Shown here piece by piece: positions 35,022 through 37,162 of a stretch of DNA of 37,162 bases (its first letter is position 1; each line of letters opens with the position of its first letter). The notes beneath the pieces were generated by a model, which did no database searches, had not been told where the DNA came from, and saw nothing but the letters and a program-made list of their open reading frames with translations. This stretch comes from Saprospiraceae bacterium. GTDB lineage: Bacteria > Bacteroidota > Bacteroidia > Chitinophagales > Saprospiraceae. Location: assembly GCA_024762995.1 (NCBI GenBank), contig JANTGI010000013.1, forward strand, positions 1 to 37,162. Direction: 5' to 3'. Position numbers and translations under genes: made by a program.

Positions 35022-37097
35022 TTATTGCGTCACTTCCTTAATACTCATAGCAAAACCACCGCCCGGCGCACAATAAAATTGTTTTTCATCTCCCTTTTTC
35101 ACGGCATAGTTCTTTATCTCATAAGCATTGGAATGATCCCTAAAATCTGCATTCGGAGCATCTTGATAAATAGTCGCTTGATAGGTTTTATCTGCATCTA
35201 AAAAATCAAAACGAACGCCTAATTTCCGTTCGTGCTCATCCGTAATACCGCCTAAAAACCAAGAACTAGTCCCCTTTTCTTTACGCGCAACAACCACATA
35301 ATCACCGACTTGTGCATCTAGTACAATGGTTTTATCCCAATCCACTCCGACATCTTTAATAAACTGAAATGCCGGATGCCCTTGATAATTTTCCGGAAAA
35401 TCAGTGACCATTTGAACAGGGCTATACAAGACTACATATAAAGCGAGTTGATAGGCCAAAGTCGTATTTACCTGATTATCTTTGCGCCAAGGTTCCAGCT
35501 GAGTATTAAAAATACCGGGCGTATAATCAACCGGCCCGCCGAGCATCCTAGTAAATGGAATTACTGTCAAATGCTCGGGTGGATTACCTCCATCTTTTCC
35601 CCACACATTAAATTCTTGACCACGTAATCCTTCTCTTGAAATCATATTAGGGTAGGTGCGTCGCACACCGGTCGCCTTAATCGGCTCATGAGCGATGACA
35701 GCTATATGATGCTGAGCGGCCTTTTCTATTACCTTTTGATAATGCTTGACCATCCATTGACTATGGTGGTGTTCTCCTTTCGGTAAAATCTCACCGACAT
35801 AGCCCGTTTTAACGTAAGAAATACCAAGCGCATTCATCAAAGCAAAAGCAGAATCTAAATGTTGCTCGTAAGCCAAGGCAGCCCCCGCCGTTTCATGGTG
35901 CATAATCAACTCCACTCCCTTGGATTTTGCGTAAGCCGCTACTTCAGGAAGATTATAATCCGGTGTGGCGGTCACAAAATCAAAAATTGAATCCTTCGCT
36001 ACTCCTGTAAACCAATCTTTCCAACCCGTATTCCAACCTTCTATGAGCAATCCCCCAATACCGTTATCTGCGGCAAAATCTATAAACTTTTTTGCATTTT
36101 CGGTCGTCGCTCCGTGTTTTCCGGTGCCATAATCCCAACTCATCGTACCGATGTGCATTTGCAGCCAGATGCCGGTATATTTCATGGGTTTAATCCAATC
36201 GGTATTTTTAATTTTAGAAGGTTCATTTAGGTTTAGTATTAAGTTAGAAGTCATTATTTTTTTGGCATCTTCTGCGATTATGATGGTGCGCCAAGGCGTA
36301 CTAAAGGGAAGGGGAATCACCGCTTTATTCTTATTTTGTTGATGTCCCACCAGTTTTGCTTGCAATTTCAACCGGGCCGTATCCACCCCCAAAGTCATAT
36401 CCGGATAGTCCGTCAGAGCCGCTTCATGAATACTGATATGGACTCCATCCGAAGAAATCATGGTAATCGGGGTATTGACCGCATTTTCAGGGATAAAAGT
36501 AGTTCCAAGATTGGGATGATTCCGTTTCTTAGTGGCATCAATTTGCGAAAGCCGGGTGTGATTGTACAAATGTTCATAACTATCCCAGTCCCCCGGAATC
36601 CACCAACTTTCCAAGTCTTGCGCTAAATTAAATTCCGTCAATTCTTCAACAATCAATAAACTATCCATCCCTTCCTTTTCAGGAAAATGATATCGAAAAC
36701 CAACCCCATCATCAAAGGCCCGAAAAATTAATTGCAAGCGACGAAAAGGTTCGTTATCTTCCAAAAGATTGATTACCAACTCATTATAAGAGTTATCATA
36801 TTCCTTTTGCTCGCCATAGGGCAATGTGTAGGTTTCTGAAAAAGAATTTTTATGCGTAGAATTAATGATAAAATGATTAGCCGGTTGGGGCTGATTTTGA
36901 AAATTGAATCCCAATTTGGAAGGCAAAATGATGCTTTCACCATGACGACTTATCGCGTAAGTAGGCTGACCATTATGCAAGCCAACGACCAAGCTGATTT
37001 CCCCATTTGGAGACACAATGGTCAAATCAGAATCTTTCTTCGAATCGCAGCCAATGAAAAGCCACCCGATTAAAAGGAAAAATGGAATCAATTTCAC
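35022..37097 (-). CDS. susB: GH97 glycoside hydrolase, inverting SusB-type alpha-glucosidase
   Basis: This is 691 residues from a GTG at 37097, giving a lipoprotein signal with LFIGC (Cys17). The N-terminal beta-super-sandwich (about 25-290) is followed by the barrel with GGLLIEGWNTGW (348-359). Three glutamates match the inverting subgroup in both context and spacing: Glu402 in MHHETAG, Glu471 in AHEPIKATG and Glu495 in RGQEFNVW. The intervals of 69 and 24 equal those between Glu439, Glu508 and Glu532 of Bacteroides thetaiotaomicron SusB. It should therefore release glucose from alpha-glucosides, an unexpected partner for beta-glucan enzymes. It is 42 bases upstream of the regulator gene and probably co-transcribed with it. 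The symbol is by homology only. Confidence 0.92.
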   Translation of the reverse strand: MKLIPFFLLIGWLFIGCDSKKDSDLTIVSPNGEISLVVGLHNGQPTYAISRHGESIILPSKLGFNFQNQPQPANHFIINSTHKNSFSETYTLPYGEQKEYDNSYNELVINLLEDNEPFRRLQLIFRAFDDGVGFRYHFPEKEGMDSLLIVEELTEFNLAQDLESWWIPGDWDSYEHLYNHTRLSQIDATKKRNHPNLGTTFIPENAVNTPITMISSDGVHISIHEAALTDYPDMTLGVDTARLKLQAKLVGHQQNKNKAVIPLPFSTPWRTIIIAEDAKKIMTSNLILNLNEPSKIKNTDWIKPMKYTGIWLQMHIGTMSWDYGTGKHGATTENAKKFIDFAADNGIGGLLIEGWNTGWKDWFTGVAKDSIFDFVTATPDYNLPEVAAYAKSKGVELIMHHETAGAALAYEQHLDSAFALMNALGISYVKTGYVGEILPKGEHHHSQWMVKHYQKVIEKAAQHHIAVIAHEPIKATGVRRTYPNMISREGLRGQEFNVWGKDGGNPPEHLTVIPFTRMLGGPVDYTPGIFNTQLEPWRKDNQVNTTLAYQLALYVVLYSPVQMVTDFPENYQGHPAFQFIKDVGVDWDKTIVLDAQVGDYVVVARKEKGTSSWFLGGITDEHERKLGVRFDFLDADKTYQATIYQDAPNADFRDHSNAYEIKNYAVKKGDEKQFYCAPGGGFAMSIKEVTQ

Positions 37098-37162
37098 AGT
37101 ATATTCATTTTGTTAAAGTCCAACAAAGAAAAGGAATTTTTCAATACATATTACTAACCACC

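Overview
This window looks like a chromosomal segment of a free-living, polysaccharide-degrading member of the Bacteroidota, plausibly a Saprospiria/Lewinella-like lineage (that placement is inference). The signs are a SusC/SusD pair, four proteins with type IX secretion (T9SS) C-terminal sorting domains, a Bat-type aerotolerance operon, a TAnnTTTG-type promoter box, and regulators that fuse a periplasmic propeller and Y_Y_Y domain to a LuxR-like DNA-binding domain. No tRNA, rRNA, CRISPR array or intact transposase gene was seen.

Layout. (1) 1-3,500 is AT-rich and accessory-like. It holds a structured non-coding stretch, a small lipoprotein-like gene broken by an in-frame amber codon, a small secreted protein, a large nested inverted repeat, a strong hairpin-plus-T-tract directly before a start codon, and a T9SS cargo gene bracketed by a 17-bp imperfect inverted repeat. 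(2) 3,497-8,751 (minus strand) is a five-gene, start/stop-overlapping operon: MoxR ATPase, DUF3298-like secreted protein, DUF58, BatD/DUF4381-like protein and BatA. batB-batE are absent from the expected position. (3) 9,018-11,792 encodes a large secreted Asp-box propeller protein. (4) 11,841-14,348 is a decayed locus: a sensor-regulator that has lost about 200 N-terminal residues including its signal peptide, followed by a short relic of a glucanase/GH3 gene junction. (5) 14,547-18,064 carries a TetR regulator, an SDR reductase and a GH20 hexosaminidase, all on the minus strand. (6) 18,155-37,097 (minus strand) is a polysaccharide utilisation locus (PUL): GH97, sensor-regulator, secreted GH144-like glucanase, secreted multi-module binding protein, lipoprotein GH144-like glucanase, GH3, SusC, SusD and an SGNH hydrolase.

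How the PUL may work (inference): the secreted GH144-like enzyme and the five-module binding protein act on the glucan at the cell surface. SusC/SusD import oligosaccharides. The lipoprotein GH144-like enzyme, GH3 and GH97 finish hydrolysis to glucose, and the SGNH hydrolase may remove acyl groups. The regulator would sense the product in the periplasm and act on DNA through its own cytoplasmic domain. GH144-like plus GH3 points to a beta-1,2-glucan; GH97 of the SusB type is an unusual companion.

The most notable observation is the decayed locus at 11.8-14.35 kb. It preserves a paralogue of the PUL regulator and, in about 120 bp, the exact overlapping stop/start architecture of the glucanase-GH3 junction found intact at 25.72 kb. 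It appears to be the remains of a second, related PUL in the same genome neighbourhood.
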